Shown: positions 21,701 through 35,200 of the stretch, piece by piece
Numbering within the stretch: the stretch's first letter is position 1
Layout of the letters: every line of letters begins with the position of its first letter
Assembly: GCA_018873245.2 (NCBI GenBank)
Contig: JAEMBT020000005.1
Span: 5,132,001 to 5,196,000 of the forward strand
Source: Archegozetes longisetosus
Taxonomy: Eukaryota > Arthropoda > Arachnida > Sarcoptiformes > Trhypochthoniidae
DNA: 64,000 nucleotides
Direction of reading: 5' to 3'
The notes under the pieces: generated by a model
What the model was told of the DNA's origin: nothing
Database searches by the model: none
Seen by the model: only the letters and a program-made list of their open reading frames with translations
Made by a program: the position numbers and the translations under genes

Positions 21701-23260
21701 CAATTTAGAGCAGTTTGTCCACCAAACATAAGGAAAATGCCATCGGGTCTTTCACATCTTATAACTTCGGCAACGTAATCATGAGTGATGGGTAGAAAAT
21801 AGACCTTATCTGCTAAACCAGGTGTTGTCTGAACCGTTGCGATATTAGGGTTAATTAGTACCGTTTGGATCTTTTCTTCCCTCAATGCTTTAATTGCTTG
21901 AGAGCCTGAATAATCGAATTCTCCCGCTTGGCCTATAGACAGGCCACCTGATCCCAGGATCAGTATTTTTCGAGGATTTTTCACAAGATTTTCACTGATC
22001 GGAAATGAAATATTTGTTTTAAAATGCGCCTTTATCCGATCAGAAATTGAAATATTGTTAACTCCTTCTAAATGTGTTGTAATGGTTTCCAAAAATATAT
22101 CAAAAAGGAACTCCATATCTTCAGGTCCGGCAGTATGTTCAGGATGGAACTGAACACTAAAATATGGTTTCGACTTGTGTGCAATGCCTTCGTTGGTTTT
22201 GTCGTTTGCGTTTGTAAATAAAGGAATCCAATCAGTGTCTGGAAACGAAGAGGCGTCTACAGCATAGCCATGATTTTGCGACGTAATGCAGCAATTGATA
22301 GTGTCGAGAAACAGAGCAGGTTGATTGTGACCGCGATTGCCGTATTTCATTTTGAAAGTTGAAGCCCCCGCAGCTATTGCTAGCAATTGATGTCCTAAAC
22401 ATATGCCAAATATTGGACATAAATTATCACTTCTTGTTATCATTCTCTTGATATTATCAATAGTTTTTGTGCAATATTTTGGATCTCCGGGACCGTTACT
22501 CAGAAAAATTCCATCATAAGTGTTAGAATGATCAGCAAAGGGGTAATCCCACGGAACTACTTCTACTCGAGCTCCTCTTTTAGCCAGACATCGAATCTGA
22601 TTATTTTTAATGCCACAGTCAACTGTCAAAATCCGAGGGAAACCTCCTTCGTTATAAACTTTTGGATTCTTGATTGAAACTTCATTAACGAGATTATCTA
22701 AGTTTGGATTTTCGAAGGGTAGAGTTATGTGTATACGAACGTCTCCGATTACAATCTTCGCCAAAGTACTTCCTTTAGTCCTCAAATATTTAGTCAATTG
22801 TCTAGTATCGATCCCATGAATTCCAGGTACATCGTTGTCTTTCAGATATTGATCCAACGATTGTTTGGCGTTCCAATGGCTGTAATGTTGAGATAGTTCT
22901 CCAACAATGAGTCCAATTGGCCATATCTTGTGAGATTCGAGCCATTTGTGTAGTCCGAACTGATCGGTTTCAGTTGAACTGGAAATGCCATAATTTCCTA
23001 TGAGAGGGTAAGTCAACACCAATATTTGTCTGTGATATGAGGGGTCAGTAAGAGATTCTGGGTATCCAACCATTCCTGTTTGAAACACTATTTAAACAAA
23101 TAAATTAGTCGCAAATAGGATTAATATAAGGCTACCAAAAAAGTGGTTAAGTTGAATAAATCAATCAGTTCTAACCGACTTCTCCTGCAGTGCATTTCTG
23201 GCTCCCGAAGTGCAATCCGCTGAATGTCGGACCATCTTTCAGAACAAGGGAAGCATACAT
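15775..23260 (-). CDS. CAD: CAD: carbamoyl-phosphate synthase 2 / aspartate transcarbamylase / dihydroorotase
   Basis: Ten predicted exons: 23260-23176, 23087-20913, 20860-20799, 20740-20141, 20064-19966, 19903-19573, 19359-18161, 18093-16414, 16316-15961, 15877-15775. Phases agree throughout, giving about 2229 residues (human CAD 2225). Order of parts: glutaminase with Cys in FGICLGHQ (about 258) and HPE (about 343-345); CPSase half A from about 398 ([18 protein letters not shown]); half B near 944 ([11 protein letters not shown]); allosteric domain about 1310-1450; dihydroorotase with [11 protein letters not shown] (about 1484), carboxylated-Lys region GLKMYLN (about 1573) and DHAPH (about 1703); a 70-80-residue linker; ATCase from about 1912 with STRT (about 1976), EHPTQALLD and MHPLPR. 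The cytosolic enzyme makes carbamoyl phosphate, carbamoyl aspartate and dihydroorotate, the first steps of UMP synthesis. All key residues seen are kept and the gene appears intact. Some donors are weak (GTTTGA at 20,140). Confidence 0.95.
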
Positions 23261-23591
23261 TTTGAATGAATTACTTCAGAAATCTTGAGCCAAAACCAGT
23301 GTTAGTAACAGTATAATAGTAAAACATCGAACTGGAAGTCCTTGGAATGAACAAGCATTGTATATCTTGTTTACAACGTGCTAAATGCAATTTGAACTTT
23401 TAAAACCAAACTCTCACAGACTCGTCGTTCACATTTATTTTTCTATGACGTTACGTAGCACATGGTATGCAAATAATAGTGCAGTTCTATCTAGTAGTAA
23501 CCAAGGCCGCAACAAGTGGTCAAACTTCACATGATAACAGTTAGCAACTGCAGGTAAGAAGCATTTCAGTTTGTCGCTCAACTCAATGTTA

Positions 23592-23778
23592 ATACTATCA
23601 AATTATTTGTAAAGAATCTTAATGTTAACGCCTTAATGGTCTGCCCGTTATAGCATAACTCAGGTAGCATTTAGGGGGCAAAACGCGCCCATAAAGTTAG
23701 AGCCTTGACTGGTGAAATTGTCATTTCATCATTTATGCGTTAACACTAAGGTTCTTTACAAAAAATTTGATAGTATGT
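23592..23778. mobile_element. 187-bp MITE upstream of CAD
   Basis: ATACTATCAAATTATTTGTA at the left faces ACAAAAAATTTGATAGTAT at the right, and the inverted arms run about 40 bp through TTAATGTTAACGC. The element lies about 330 bp upstream of the CAD start codon, where it could affect promoter structure. Confidence 0.65.
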
Positions 23779-24743
23779 ACAAAAAATTAATGGCCTACGA
23801 TAGCAACTAGAAATAATGCGTTGCCATCGCATGCCTTCCATTAGATATATGCATTACGCATCCACATCCGCAGGTTTTGTCGATATCCGCATGATTTGGC
23901 GGATGCGGGTGTAATTTTTACTTAATGGAATACCGCACTGAAATTGTACAATAAGTTTGAATGTAAATTCAATATCGAAACGATTATTCGTCGTACTTGC
24001 GGCCAATTTGTCCACTGAACGCAATTTTAATTATGATTGGTTAACATAAACTGATAGATTGTGTATATAGATAAAATCGATAAATTGCTATTTACTTGAT
24101 TCAATCTCGATATTGTAAATAATAATTTAGGTATTATTTTGAATATTAATTTGAAAAAAGTTTGTAATGCCTCAATTCAGGTTAATAAAGATATTGAAAT
24201 ATAGTTATTTGTGGGTGTAAGGCTTGACGGTTGCGGGTGGGTGCAAGAATTTCAGACGATTCACATGTCTACTTTTCATCGGACCATGATACAGGGGATG
24301 TTAACAAGCTTATTTCACATTAAGTATACTAGTTAAAGCAAATTATAAATCGAATTTGGCAACAAATTGGTTCGAATGACAAGGAGGTTGACAGCGATGA
24401 CCTTTTCTTGTTGCTATCGAGGGTTAAGTTCTCAAGTGTAATTCGACGCACGAATAAAGTTCAAATTTGATTCCAGTTTAACTTTTTATTAATCCAATTA
24501 ATAGGTACAGTAATTGAAGAATCAAATGACAAAGTCTACATTACATGTAAAACATTCAACACAACTGATGAATCATAAATGAGTTATATTGTTATAAAAT
24601 GCTAAAAAATGATTAAATTGTGCAAAATCAAAAGAAAAGTTAAAATTATAAGTAATTTATCACATAGGTTAAAATTTTTAGTTTGATAAAAATGTAAGAA
24701 CCGAGTAATAAATTGAAAACATGAATGCAAGCATTCAATGATT
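23779..24743. other. Intergenic, no gene seen
   Basis: AT-rich sequence between CAD (5' end at 23,260) and the stathmin 3' end. A GC-richer patch (23,860-23,920) repeats GGATGCGG/CCGCATCC motifs on both strands. No coding frame. Confidence 0.45.
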
Positions 24744-26629
24744 TTATTCCAGTGAATCGCCTGAAGTAGAATTGATAACTTTGCGTTTAACCACTTCAGC
24801 CACTTTGTCGCCCTGTAATCAATTGAAATTCATATTAGAATAAGTCAAACGAAGCTAAACAATTAATGATATGATTGAAAATGAAATAAACTAAAAGCCA
24901 CAGCAACTTTGTTAAGCGAGCGAAAGCTTTGTATTGGTTTAAGTGTTAGTGAGACTAAAAGATTAATTTGGTGCCATTTCTACCACACATTTGCCATAGA
25001 GTAATCCATCAGAAATCTATAGTCCATTACCAAATCTCATGAAATAAAAAATTAATAAAAAGTCATACATTCTTTTTAATACGTTCCTGACGAGATTTGA
25101 GATATAGTTTTCTTTTCTCATTGGCTTTAGCGATTCTTTCGCTCACATGAGAGCGTGTGCAACAACTCTCTTGTGCAAGCAGGCCTTCTTTGTAGCTCTG
25201 ATTTACGCGATTTATGCGTCGCTTCTGGTGTTTGTAACAGATTCAATATTTTATTTTAAATCTTTGTCAATATTTTAAAAGCAATCAAACGAGCACAAGA
25301 GTAAAGCAAAAACTAATCTATAATTTGTTTTAGTTTAGCTAAAAAATGATTAGACAATAAGACACATATAGTTCTAAGACGACTCACATGCTCTCTAAGT
25401 CGTTCCGTTATTTCTTTGACAATCAACTCTCGATTTTCCTGTGCATGTTTTAGTTTAGATTCTAATTTAGTTCTCAACTCATTAAACTGTTTGACGTCTT
25501 CCATTTGTTTTCTGACATCAATAACACGCTTATCCTATAGACAGATAGGAGATGCATTCACTATTGAAAGCAGATATTTCATGCTACACTAGTTTTATAC
25601 ATGCTCTCGAAGTCGTTCCTGAAGTGCAGCTATCTTTGCGTCACGCGATTCAGCTGCAGATGCCATCTTCAATTGAATCATATTCAATCTCTCTTTATCA
25701 GCCAATAAATTTTCTATCGAAAACTTGCGCTTTGCCTCAACGCGAGTAACCTTCAAATTGATCACAAATTTTTTCAATTCTCTAAATAGTTACATTAGTG
25801 TTTGAGTTACTCTTTTCAACATAATCTAGCAGAGTCTGACCTAACATTACACACACTTAAATGCATAGAATGCGTTCGATATATTGTTAGACTCGGTCAA
25901 TAAAAACATTCTGTAATATTGTTTGCGCGTTTGTATCGTAACCAAGTTGTTTAGTCTAGCGCAGCTTTGAAAAATGAATTGCCTATATGTCTCGAACATT
26001 TGCTTAGCTCTTTTTTACTATATTTCAAAGGATAGTAAGTCAACGCATTCCGAGAAAGTCACACTTCTCAACGGAATTATGGATGTCATCAAGAGTATTG
26101 ATGGTAGGCAAGTGACAAAAATAAGTTATTCAATTAGATGAAAAGTTGAAGGAATAAGTTCTTACGTGTTCCTTTTGTTTCTCAACAATGGTTTTGATGA
26201 GAGTCTCTCTGTTCTCTTTGGAGGCTTCCATTTTCTTTTCCAGCGATTGACGAGTAGTTTCTATCTTAGTGACTTCCTCTTCATTTCTCTTATCTCTGAG
26301 TTCGATGACATGGCTCGATCTTTCCTTTGCCTGATTAATCTTTTGAGCCTCATACGACTTGCGTCGCTCTTCAGCCACTTTCAGCTTGTTTTCAATTTCT
26401 TCAACAGACAGTTGTCGAGCAGGTGACTGAAGTGGTCTAATCTTCGGAGAAGCAGTTAATGGTTGTTCGAGAACCAATTCATATTTGATGCCACCCTTGG
26501 ACTGAGCCGAACTCAATAAGTTATCTGTTATACAAAAACTCACTTAATCAGCAAATCGATTACTAAATACTTTATCAAAAACTTTAGATAATACTAAACG
26601 ATATTACCATCACTTAAGCCAATAGTCAT
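24744..26629 (-). CDS. Stathmin with repeated tubulin-binding exons
   Basis: Predicted exons: 26629-26608, 26524-26166, 25750-25601, 25534-25388, 25224-25069, 24812-24744, giving about 300 residues. The first long exon holds the stathmin core: a GGIKYELVL region (like FELIL), then LSVEEIENKLKVAEERRKSYE, which matches the family phrase LSLEEIQKKLEAAEERRKS. Three consecutive exons are phase 0 and each ends in a (K/R)EH motif followed by the donor: KQKEH, ERLREH and ERLREH. This indicates extra coiled-coil tubulin-binding units. Stathmins bind two tubulin dimers along a long helix and destabilise microtubules; repeated or skippable exons of this kind occur in insect stathmin. Exon 5 (KRRINRVNQS...) has the weakest acceptor. 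The gene looks intact. Confidence 0.85.
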
Positions 26630-29195
26630 TTTGAAAAATCGAAGCAAAGACTACTTGGAGAAGTGTTTGTTATAAGAGAATGTTCGTAAATGATAGAGAT
26701 ATTAATATTTGCGTTAACTTTAATGCTAAAAATCGATTACACAATGGGGTGACTTAAAGCGCTTTATCAGGTCAACGACCAGTCAAAGAAGTTTGATAGC
26801 AATTCCAGTCCGCCCACTTATACAACTAGTTGTTAATACAGGTATATCTGATCTAACATGCAATCCATTGATTTGATGGTCAAACGGTAACTATAGTATT
26901 AAAAGTGGGCGCTATTTATAATACATCTTTAGCTTTACATATATGTAACCAAACGCATGAGCCCTCTGTTGAACCGCTCAAATGCGGAAACTAACTCATT
27001 ATCACTTCGATCGCGTCAGTTAAACGAACCTCTTTTTGCTTAATACCTTTTATGTTTCTGTTTTTCTTCTCCCAATACGTAGTACTGTGACATTCAATTG
27101 AATGCATAACAATCTACTTGATTTGCATTAACTCTAATATGAAATGAGTTCAACTTTCAATCAATATCTTTTATTACAATAGCTATAGTTGAGCTGCATT
27201 TCAAATGCATTTTTGTTTGTTAGCTATAATTGTATGCAATGTTTACTACGACTTTCAGCATAAATTGAAACGTTTGCAGATATATCTACTTTGCAAATGA
27301 CTTAACAACAAATGTTTTTAAAGTTATGACATTTGCAAAATATGTTCAAATTTGTTTGAAACCATATGGTAATGTATGAATCGTTTATGTAATGAAACCT
27401 TCAAAATGAATATGAACAAAAGAAACTATGACTCATGGTCAACATATCAGCAGTATTTCAACATTTGATGTCACATCAAATATGGCTCAATACAACGCAT
27501 ATCACATTCAAATTATAACAATTCGTGCGTTTTACGTTTTCAAAGCGATGCTTTAATAATACCTTTTGTTTTGCTTATTCATTAAATACTAAGAAAATGC
27601 TTACTTTCAGCCATTGATTAATAACTTTAATCGACTAATACTTCCAAAAAATCTGAAAATATAGATTGTAAACAAACTTTAGTGATTTTCTAATTGAAAC
27701 TTTTATTAAACAAAGTTATGAAAACAAAAGAAACTCGTATTAAATGAAACGCAAGACATGAGCAAAACATTGAAATGAATGCAAACCTTTAAGCGACCAA
27801 AGCTTGTATTGTTTTCAAACAAATCTAACGTAAAGTTTGTATAACTATTTGATATGAAACCTAGGCTTTTGTCAAATGTAGTGATCTATTATTATTATTA
27901 CGATAAAATCATAGATAAATAGTACAAAACAAATTGAAGGCTATACACATTGAAACCAATAAGTTCAGTGCTTTTATGCTTTACTTTTAGCGGGAAAACA
28001 ATCAAAACGATTTCGATTTTCAATACAATCGAAAACTTGAACACAAAATCCAATCAAAAAAGTTTAGTAGTTTTCCATTTATGCACCGAAAAGCTTTGCA
28101 AACTTGACCTAAAGTTTAATTTTATTTGATAAAATGACTTCGTTCAATAAAAATTTCTTAAGTGACTGTAACTTATTTTTAAAACTTTATTGCAGTCATG
28201 AAACAATGTTTAATAAATTTGGTCGCTTTTGATTTGTTAGTCAGTTATTAGTTCTGCACTGAACAATAAAAAGATCGTCAAATAATTTATGTTTTCATTG
28301 TTTGTGCAATTGAACAACAGTTGTCAAGAGGTAAAGGCTTATTATCCTTTCAACAAAACACATAAATTAAGAAATATGTAATGACTTAATAGAAGACAGG
28401 CTTCTTGAAAACGAAAAGTTTTTAACTTTAATGATTAGAGCTCTTCATTTGAAAGTTCAACTACAAACAGATAAAAAATGTAAATAGAAATTTTGTCTTA
28501 TTTATTCGATTAGCAATTAATTTGCAATGTCTTAACCTTAAAAAGTATTTGTATGAATTAATTGTAGCGTCAAAGTCTTTCACAGACCTGGGGTTAGGGT
28601 TGGCATCAATCGAAACAGAAATCGTCCTATTTTAGATTCAGTGCTAATTTATTTGTTCAACATTTGTTAACATAATGTAATTAAAGCGAAACAATCTTAT
28701 AAGGCCTCAAACTATCATTGACACGGATCTTAAATAACTCGATTGTATTTATAGATAATATGCTATTGAAATAAGTACTACTCTCTCACAAATGATTTCT
28801 TGACAAACGATTGTCAAACTTTAGTATCGAGCTGAAAAGTTCGATCACTTAGTGTTATTAACGATCGTGTGGATAACGGTAGACCTAAAGCTATGCCCGA
28901 ATGTCACTTAATGTTCGTTTTCTATTCAAATTTAAACTAATCTAAGACTGTGGTCCAATTTGGGTTTGACTGATCCCGAAGGGAAGCTGAAAATTTGTTT
29001 GATCTAAAAAAGTTTAGCGATCAATAGCCGTCAAATGTCACACTAAAACGATTAGCTCTAGTGTTTTGATAACATTGTAGCTAATTATACGGAGTCAAAA
29101 TAATTATAGCCTAATCACGCTAAATTTATTAAATAACTATTATAATATATATCTTTGTTTTAATCATAATTTTAAACTTCGAATCACTTCTTACT

Positions 29196-29408
29196 TTATA
29201 TGGATATATCGATCAATATTTCGACATATATTTCTCGGCAGTTTGAGGGTAAGAGCTTTTTCACTCTGTCGGTCGGATTAGTTTTTTGAAAATTACAATC
29301 ATTTATCACTTTATGAAAATCCATATTTAATCCAGTTTCTCCAATGATATCTTGTGCCATATTCTTTAATTGATTTGCTATTAGGATGAACTTTTTGTTG
29401 CATTTCAT
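29196..29408 (-). CDS. Isolated 70-codon ORF, doubtful
   Basis: It begins ATG (MKCNKKFILIANQLKNMAQ) and ends in TAA. The composition is protein-like (Lys, Asn, Ile, Asp), but I recognise no family, and I see neither splice partners nor a promoter. It could be a chance frame or one exon of a missed gene. Kept only because it is the sole coding-like stretch in 5 kb. Confidence 0.15.
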   Translation of the reverse strand: MKCNKKFILIANQLKNMAQDIIGETGLNMDFHKVINDCNFQKTNPTDRVKKLLPSNCREIYVEILIDISI

Positions 29409-31351
29409 GATATTAAGACTAAGTACTAAGATGCTTTAGGATTATCTTTGAAGCGAACAACCTTAAGGCCATGTCTATGAATACATTTAATAGAAATTTA
29501 CTCCCCTTTCAGCTGATGATCAGATATTCAAATGAATTTGAAAGTCGATTGATTTGCCGAATCGCGCATTAATTAAACCTGAAAAGCAAATTATTTTTAC
29601 AATTGAAATGACTCAAAGCAAACAATATTTAAAAATAAGTTTGATTAATGATATGTTTGACTTTCAAACTTGTCTTATTGTGCAAAAGGTTACTGAAGAG
29701 TTGAGCTTATTGAGAAGAACATGGCATTAAATTAAGTGTAGATAATGAATAAGAGCTAACACAGCATAACAGTCAAGTTGCAATCCTTTAACATTGAGAA
29801 TCAAAATATGGCTCATTTCTAAAATGATAAACTAAATAAAGCTTCAAAAATATATTCATGAAAAGAGCTCATTCCAGTCCTGGATTAAGGTTTGCTTCCT
29901 TGAATTCAAATTTGGAAAAATCAACAGCAAAACTACTTTTATTGAGCTAAAAATTGCTGTAGTTTCTTATCTCGTAAATTAGCAATATATCTATAGCACT
30001 CTTATCTTTTAAAATAAATGGTTATATCTCGAAACGGGTAATAATTAATTTAATTCACTTGAATCGATGCATAAATTAAACGTAATTGAATTTAATTTTT
30101 CGTTCATCTAAAATAATGATAAATTAAGATTAAGTAGAGTTGAGGTACTTATGTATTAACGGTATTGCGTAGGAAAATAGCTCTAAAAAGCAAACTCATC
30201 AGGTATTACATTGAACTAAAGTATAACAATTTATTATGAGGTCAAACTGAAGGTGTTTCGTGAACTTTACCAAGCTTACTCCATTTGGTAAACATACACT
30301 TTATCTCATTTTCATTTTTATTTTTATGACTTGAAAACAATCTTCTTTTATTGATGTCTGATGTATGATGTCTTAAATAAGAATAACAATCATAAGCAAA
30401 GACTTCCTAAAATATTTCTTTGGTCATAAGTAGAAAACATGAAATTACTTTGAATAAGAGCTTAAACATTCTGCATTTTCTTATTCGCAAAGTTGATGCC
30501 CTCTCAATGATAAACAGGATACGGGAAACAAATCTAATCTATTTTTGAATGATAGAAAAATCTATGCTTTCTGTCATCTCAGCATTCGCTTATTTTTCTG
30601 TTTGATTGCTCTGAAACTACAGTTACATGGTCTTTAGTTACTAATTAATGGATCCATTGGGTATCCAGTGCTCGCGTTTTGTATTATACAAAATATTTTC
30701 AACAAAACAGGATATTAATTAGATGCAGCTTTAGTTTAATTGTAAACATTCAAATTTATTTTGAAGTGGTATTCAAAATAAAGATAACTTTCTCGAAGTA
30801 TAGAGTGTGAGAACATTTCACGGCCACTAGTAATAAATTTCATAATTTTCTCAAGATATGATTACTGTATTTATAAAATAGTGAACGATTGAAGACTTGT
30901 TTAAGAGAGTAATTTAATCCACGGTAATATATGTGCATATGTAGTTACCAGTGCAAAGTCTAATAACTTTATATTAAATGTGCCATTCAAACAAATGGCT
31001 ATATCAGATATTATTCTTAGAAAAAATCATGTTTCAAATTATACTCATATCTCTTATGTCAAACAAACTCATATAAAATAAGAACAGATCTTGAAAAAAG
31101 ATAGCTACAAATGTCAGAGTTGAGCATAAAAATACAGTATAGCCTATTTGATTATTTTAATTAAGAAAAAACCTGTATAAAAATGTTTAGTCAGAAAAGT
31201 CTGTTTCTTAAGCCTTATGTCAATTTAGACCCAAATCGTCACGAATCAAACTCACAAACAACACCATAATCAAATACATTTGGACCCGAGATAGACTTTA
31301 TTAAATATTATTTGCTAAAGAACCTAGATTTAGTAATACCGTTGTAATTCG

Positions 31352-31440
31352 GCATAGTGAACTCCTTTAAAGTGAAACCTCGTTATAGTGAATGTGAATT
31401 GTCAGTGGCCAGTAATTCACTACGTCGAGGCATTACTGTA
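31352..31440. repeat. pogo/Tigger-like terminal sequence
   Basis: AACCTCGTTATAGTGAA faces TTCACTACGTCGAGG across a short centre and ends in GCATTACTGTA. The wording CAGTA...CCTCG(T/A)..TAGTGAA is typical of pogo-superfamily transposon ends. Only an end fragment or solo hairpin is present. Confidence 0.35.
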
Positions 31441-31530
31441 CTAAACTAGAATTAATGCAAAATAAGAGTCAGAATAGGGGTCAAACACAATCGAACATAG
31501 CGGTACAGGAGGGGTAATGAGAGTGTTTTA

Positions 31531-31651
31531 ACTTATAAGTAATAACCGATAAGAATTAATGTCCAAAGTATGAAATGAACGTTTTAGAAAACGATCAAAT
31601 TTTTTCACCCATATTTTGGACATTGATTCTTATGAATTATTACTATTAAGT
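31531..31651. repeat. 121-bp hairpin-type MITE
   Basis: Two 42-bp arms, 31531-31572 and 31610-31651, are inverted with roughly nine in ten bases matching (core AAGAATTAATGTCCAAA). The loop is about 37 bp. Confidence 0.6.
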
Positions 31652-32045
31652 TTAAGCACACTTCGATTGCTCATCTATACAAATAAAAAGAGTGGTTTAT
31701 GAACTTATCTGCAAAAATATAGTCGATATTTACATTTAAATCTAAACATAAGCCAATATTTTATTGATAAATTGGGCTAAGATACTAATTCTAGGGAAAG
31801 GCCAATATTGAGATATAAAATATTGCAAAATAAAATTGTTTATAACTTTGTCAAAAGGGAATATTCTAGTCTGTGGTTCGTTTGATATGATTACAAATAA
31901 ATTAAGTGACTTAAATGACTGAATGAGCAAAATAAGTTTAACCTTCGAGTTCAATACTGATAGAGAACTTGCTGGAAATAGCATCGCATTGCGCATCGGT
32001 TCTGGTAAATAGATAACAATGACCAGGAAGTACCGCCCAGTCTGG

Positions 32046-32052
32046 TATAAAA
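32046..32052 (+). promoter_or_regulatory. TATA box of the EMI/fasciclin gene
   Basis: TATAAAA preceded by GG and followed by GTCGGG lies 163 bp before the start codon at 32,215. Transcription would start near 32,076. A possible 5'-UTR donor (ACAAG|TAAG) follows at about 32,113. Confidence 0.5.
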
Positions 32053-32214
32053 GTCGGGAACAGGTTTTTTTAATTGTAGTTTGAAAATTATAAATTCTAT
32101 AATCGATTTACAAGTAAGTTACATAAATATTGAATAAAGCTTTCAATTTAAAACCAAGTCTGTTTGTACAGCAAACATTGAGTCAATTTTACGATTATTT
32201 CGATCAGTGCTATC

Positions 32215-35200
32215 ATGAAGTTCACAATTCTTGCTTTATTATTCATTTCCCTAATCCTATTTTTCGCTCATTCAAATGCGAAAATAGTACAAAAGCGATG
32301 GGTAAGAGATGAATGGTCTCCAATGAGAGACAGGTAAGATTAAATATTATAATAAATCTAAATTACTGAATATGCTCTCAAATACTGTATATAATCATGC
32401 GTTTCCATTAGAAATTTAGGGGTTAAACTATTGTCTCTAACAAAACAGAATAGATTGAATAATAGTGCAAAAGTTGAGTTATTTTCACTCCCATTTGAAC
32501 GTCTAGTAGAATTAGTTGCTATTAATATTTTGAATTTATCAAATCAAGAGTTAACCCAAAATTTAGAAAGCTTCAATTTTGACTTCAACATAAAGTTTTG
32601 AGACAAATTTCCCTGTAAATAAATTCCTTTATTGTCTATATTTAGATGGAGACAATTTGGCGAGGGTATTAGACAAAGAGTCGATACATTACAAGAACGG
32701 CTCAGAAGAAGATTTGGCAGCGGACCTCCTTTCACATCGGTATCACAGACGAGGCCTATTTTCGATCAATCTCAGCCTTCGAATCTAAGTCCTGAAAACT
32801 TCGATCCGTCGGTTGTTGTTGTTGACAAACCAGGAAGAGGAAATGGAGAAGAAGAAGAAGAAGAAGATAAGCACTCATTCGGTAATTTCAATTTTGAATT
32901 TCCGATGGGTTATAATGGACCAAAGTTTTGGTCATTTGGAGGCCTATTCAAAAGCCATAGGCCGTGGTGGAAAGGGTATGTCATATTAAGCTTAATCATT
33001 GATAACTTGAAGTGATTTAAGTAATCAAATTGTTTGTATTTGAAAACAATTTAAAGCCTATCAAGCGTTCAGGAAAGTATCAGAAAGTCAATATTAAGGA
33101 AATGAAATCTAAAACTAGTCTTACTTCGAATTTGATAGAGTTGTTGATATGAAGTTCATTCTAAAATTGGTTTACTTTTAGATTGTAAGCAGGATTTGAT
33201 AGATATTTCTTTAATCTGAGGTCAAGAGCTTTCAGTCAATTTCTTTTATAACAGACTGCGACCTGCTGTGTCTTAAATCTTTGCCACCCAAACATACCTT
33301 TACTGGTATTGGGGATCAGTTTTTGTTATGCTAGAAAAAAACTATAATGTACTATAGATTGTATAACTTCAGGAACAACACCCTATACTATTAAAAAATT
33401 GGTTATCTGCGGTTTATAAACAATTAAATTTTATTGAATTCAGAATAAGAAACAATAAAAAAAACTACAAATCTTGCTAGAATTTTCCCCTCTCCTAAAC
33501 ACAGTTTTATGCTAATACAAGTACTTAGATTGAATATTTAAAAATAGATTTGATGCGCCCAATAAATTGATATTCATTTGTTTGTTTAAGCTAACAAATA
33601 ATTGTATGAACTAAGTTACTAACGAAAATCAAATCAATTTCTCAAATCGCCCATAATTGATGAAGAGATTCAGTTTCAGTCTCCGACCTAATAAGTTGAA
33701 ATCGACTTATGCTATTTTTATACTTATTGATGGGTTATACTTATCATTTAATCTTTGTTCAGTTTTATCTGAGACAATTTGAAAAGTTCTAAATCCTCAA
33801 TTGAGTATTGAAAGTATAAATTAAATGATTTAAGTATTATTTTTAAACCACAATTGAATTACTTTATTCTTAACTAAAATTTCACACTTTTACGATTGCT
33901 TCGAACTTTTATAACTAAGACACATCTCTTTTATTCTCAAATATAACAAAAGGCCCAATGTATGCGTTGAAAGAAGAGTAATCGAAGGCGCGGAAAGAGT
34001 CAACGAGACAAAAGCTGAAGTTTTAGAGGTTGAAGATGAAAATATTTCAGGAAATATGAACTTACAATCAAATCATGGGTTATTCAGTTTACAATCGACA
34101 CATTGTACAGAAGCGGACACCTCTTATACATGCGTTACAAAGTATGCAAAAATAAACCTGAGCCTATTATTAATGAGATCACAATAATTTTGTAAAATTT
34201 TAGATTTAACTGAAACAAAACGAGAATACCCTAAATATTTTGCTTTGAAGATTGGCTATTTGTTATAGTTACGAGTTAGCAATTTACATGATAAGGGACT
34301 CATTTAGAATAATAGATATTTTTGCATTAATCACGATTTACTTATGCAATATTGATATGGAGAAGGAAATGGAGTTGAGGATATTAGTTTAAAAATGCTA
34401 AAAATCTAGATTCAGCTATACTATTAGGAATATTAAAATGATGCATAGGTACGAGAAAAGCACCATTGCTGTTGTTCTCCTTGTAATGTGCATCAACTTC
34501 AAATTGATTTTTAATTTTGATTCGCCCTTTTGTTTATAACGATTAAGAACTGAATCCGATATCATATGACTTATTGTAGTCTGATAGAAATTTTGGCATA
34601 AGAAGGCATCGTTTCTCGTTGCTATGCATCATTATAAAATGATCGAGTATAAAACTAGATCCCGTACATTCAATTTGAATTAACTTTTAATTTCCCGAAT
34701 TCAAACTCGCTCAAAGGACCATAAGAGGCAGAGAAGCCAAGACAACGATTGTCAAGTACCAGTGCTGTCACGGCTTCAAAAGAAATATCAACAGTGGATG
34801 CACTCAAGGTTAGCTTAAATTATTTAATTTACTTTCGAAAGCTGAAGGATAGTTGACTGGGATGCAACTCAGCTAGGACCCAATACCCAATGTAGACGTA
34901 TTCGACTGTTAGATTGTCCGCCAATTAGAAGTATTTTACTTAACTTATTTATCGATTTCATTCATATCTATAGTGGATTTGAAAGGATTGGCAGAAACAA
35001 TGAGAGACTTGAAAGCTAATAGAATGTTGCAGTTGATAGAAAAATTTGGTTTTCATGAAAAACTGATTCAAGAAAACTTGACAATCTTTAGCCCAACAGA
35101 TGAGGGTCTGATTGAATTTCAGGATAACCTGAATAAAGTTGAGGTAAATTCTACAATAACTTGATTTCGAAACAAGATTTCAATTCACTTCTAATAAATA

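Larger units (their letters stand above)
26630..32045. other. 5.4-kb AT-rich gene desert
   Basis: This lies between stathmin (reading away) and the fasciclin gene. There are no GC-rich blocks, and only one 70-codon minus-strand frame (29,408-29,196) and two small inverted repeats near 31.4-31.65 kb. It may hold distal regulatory DNA for either neighbour, but I can point to no specific site. Confidence 0.5.
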
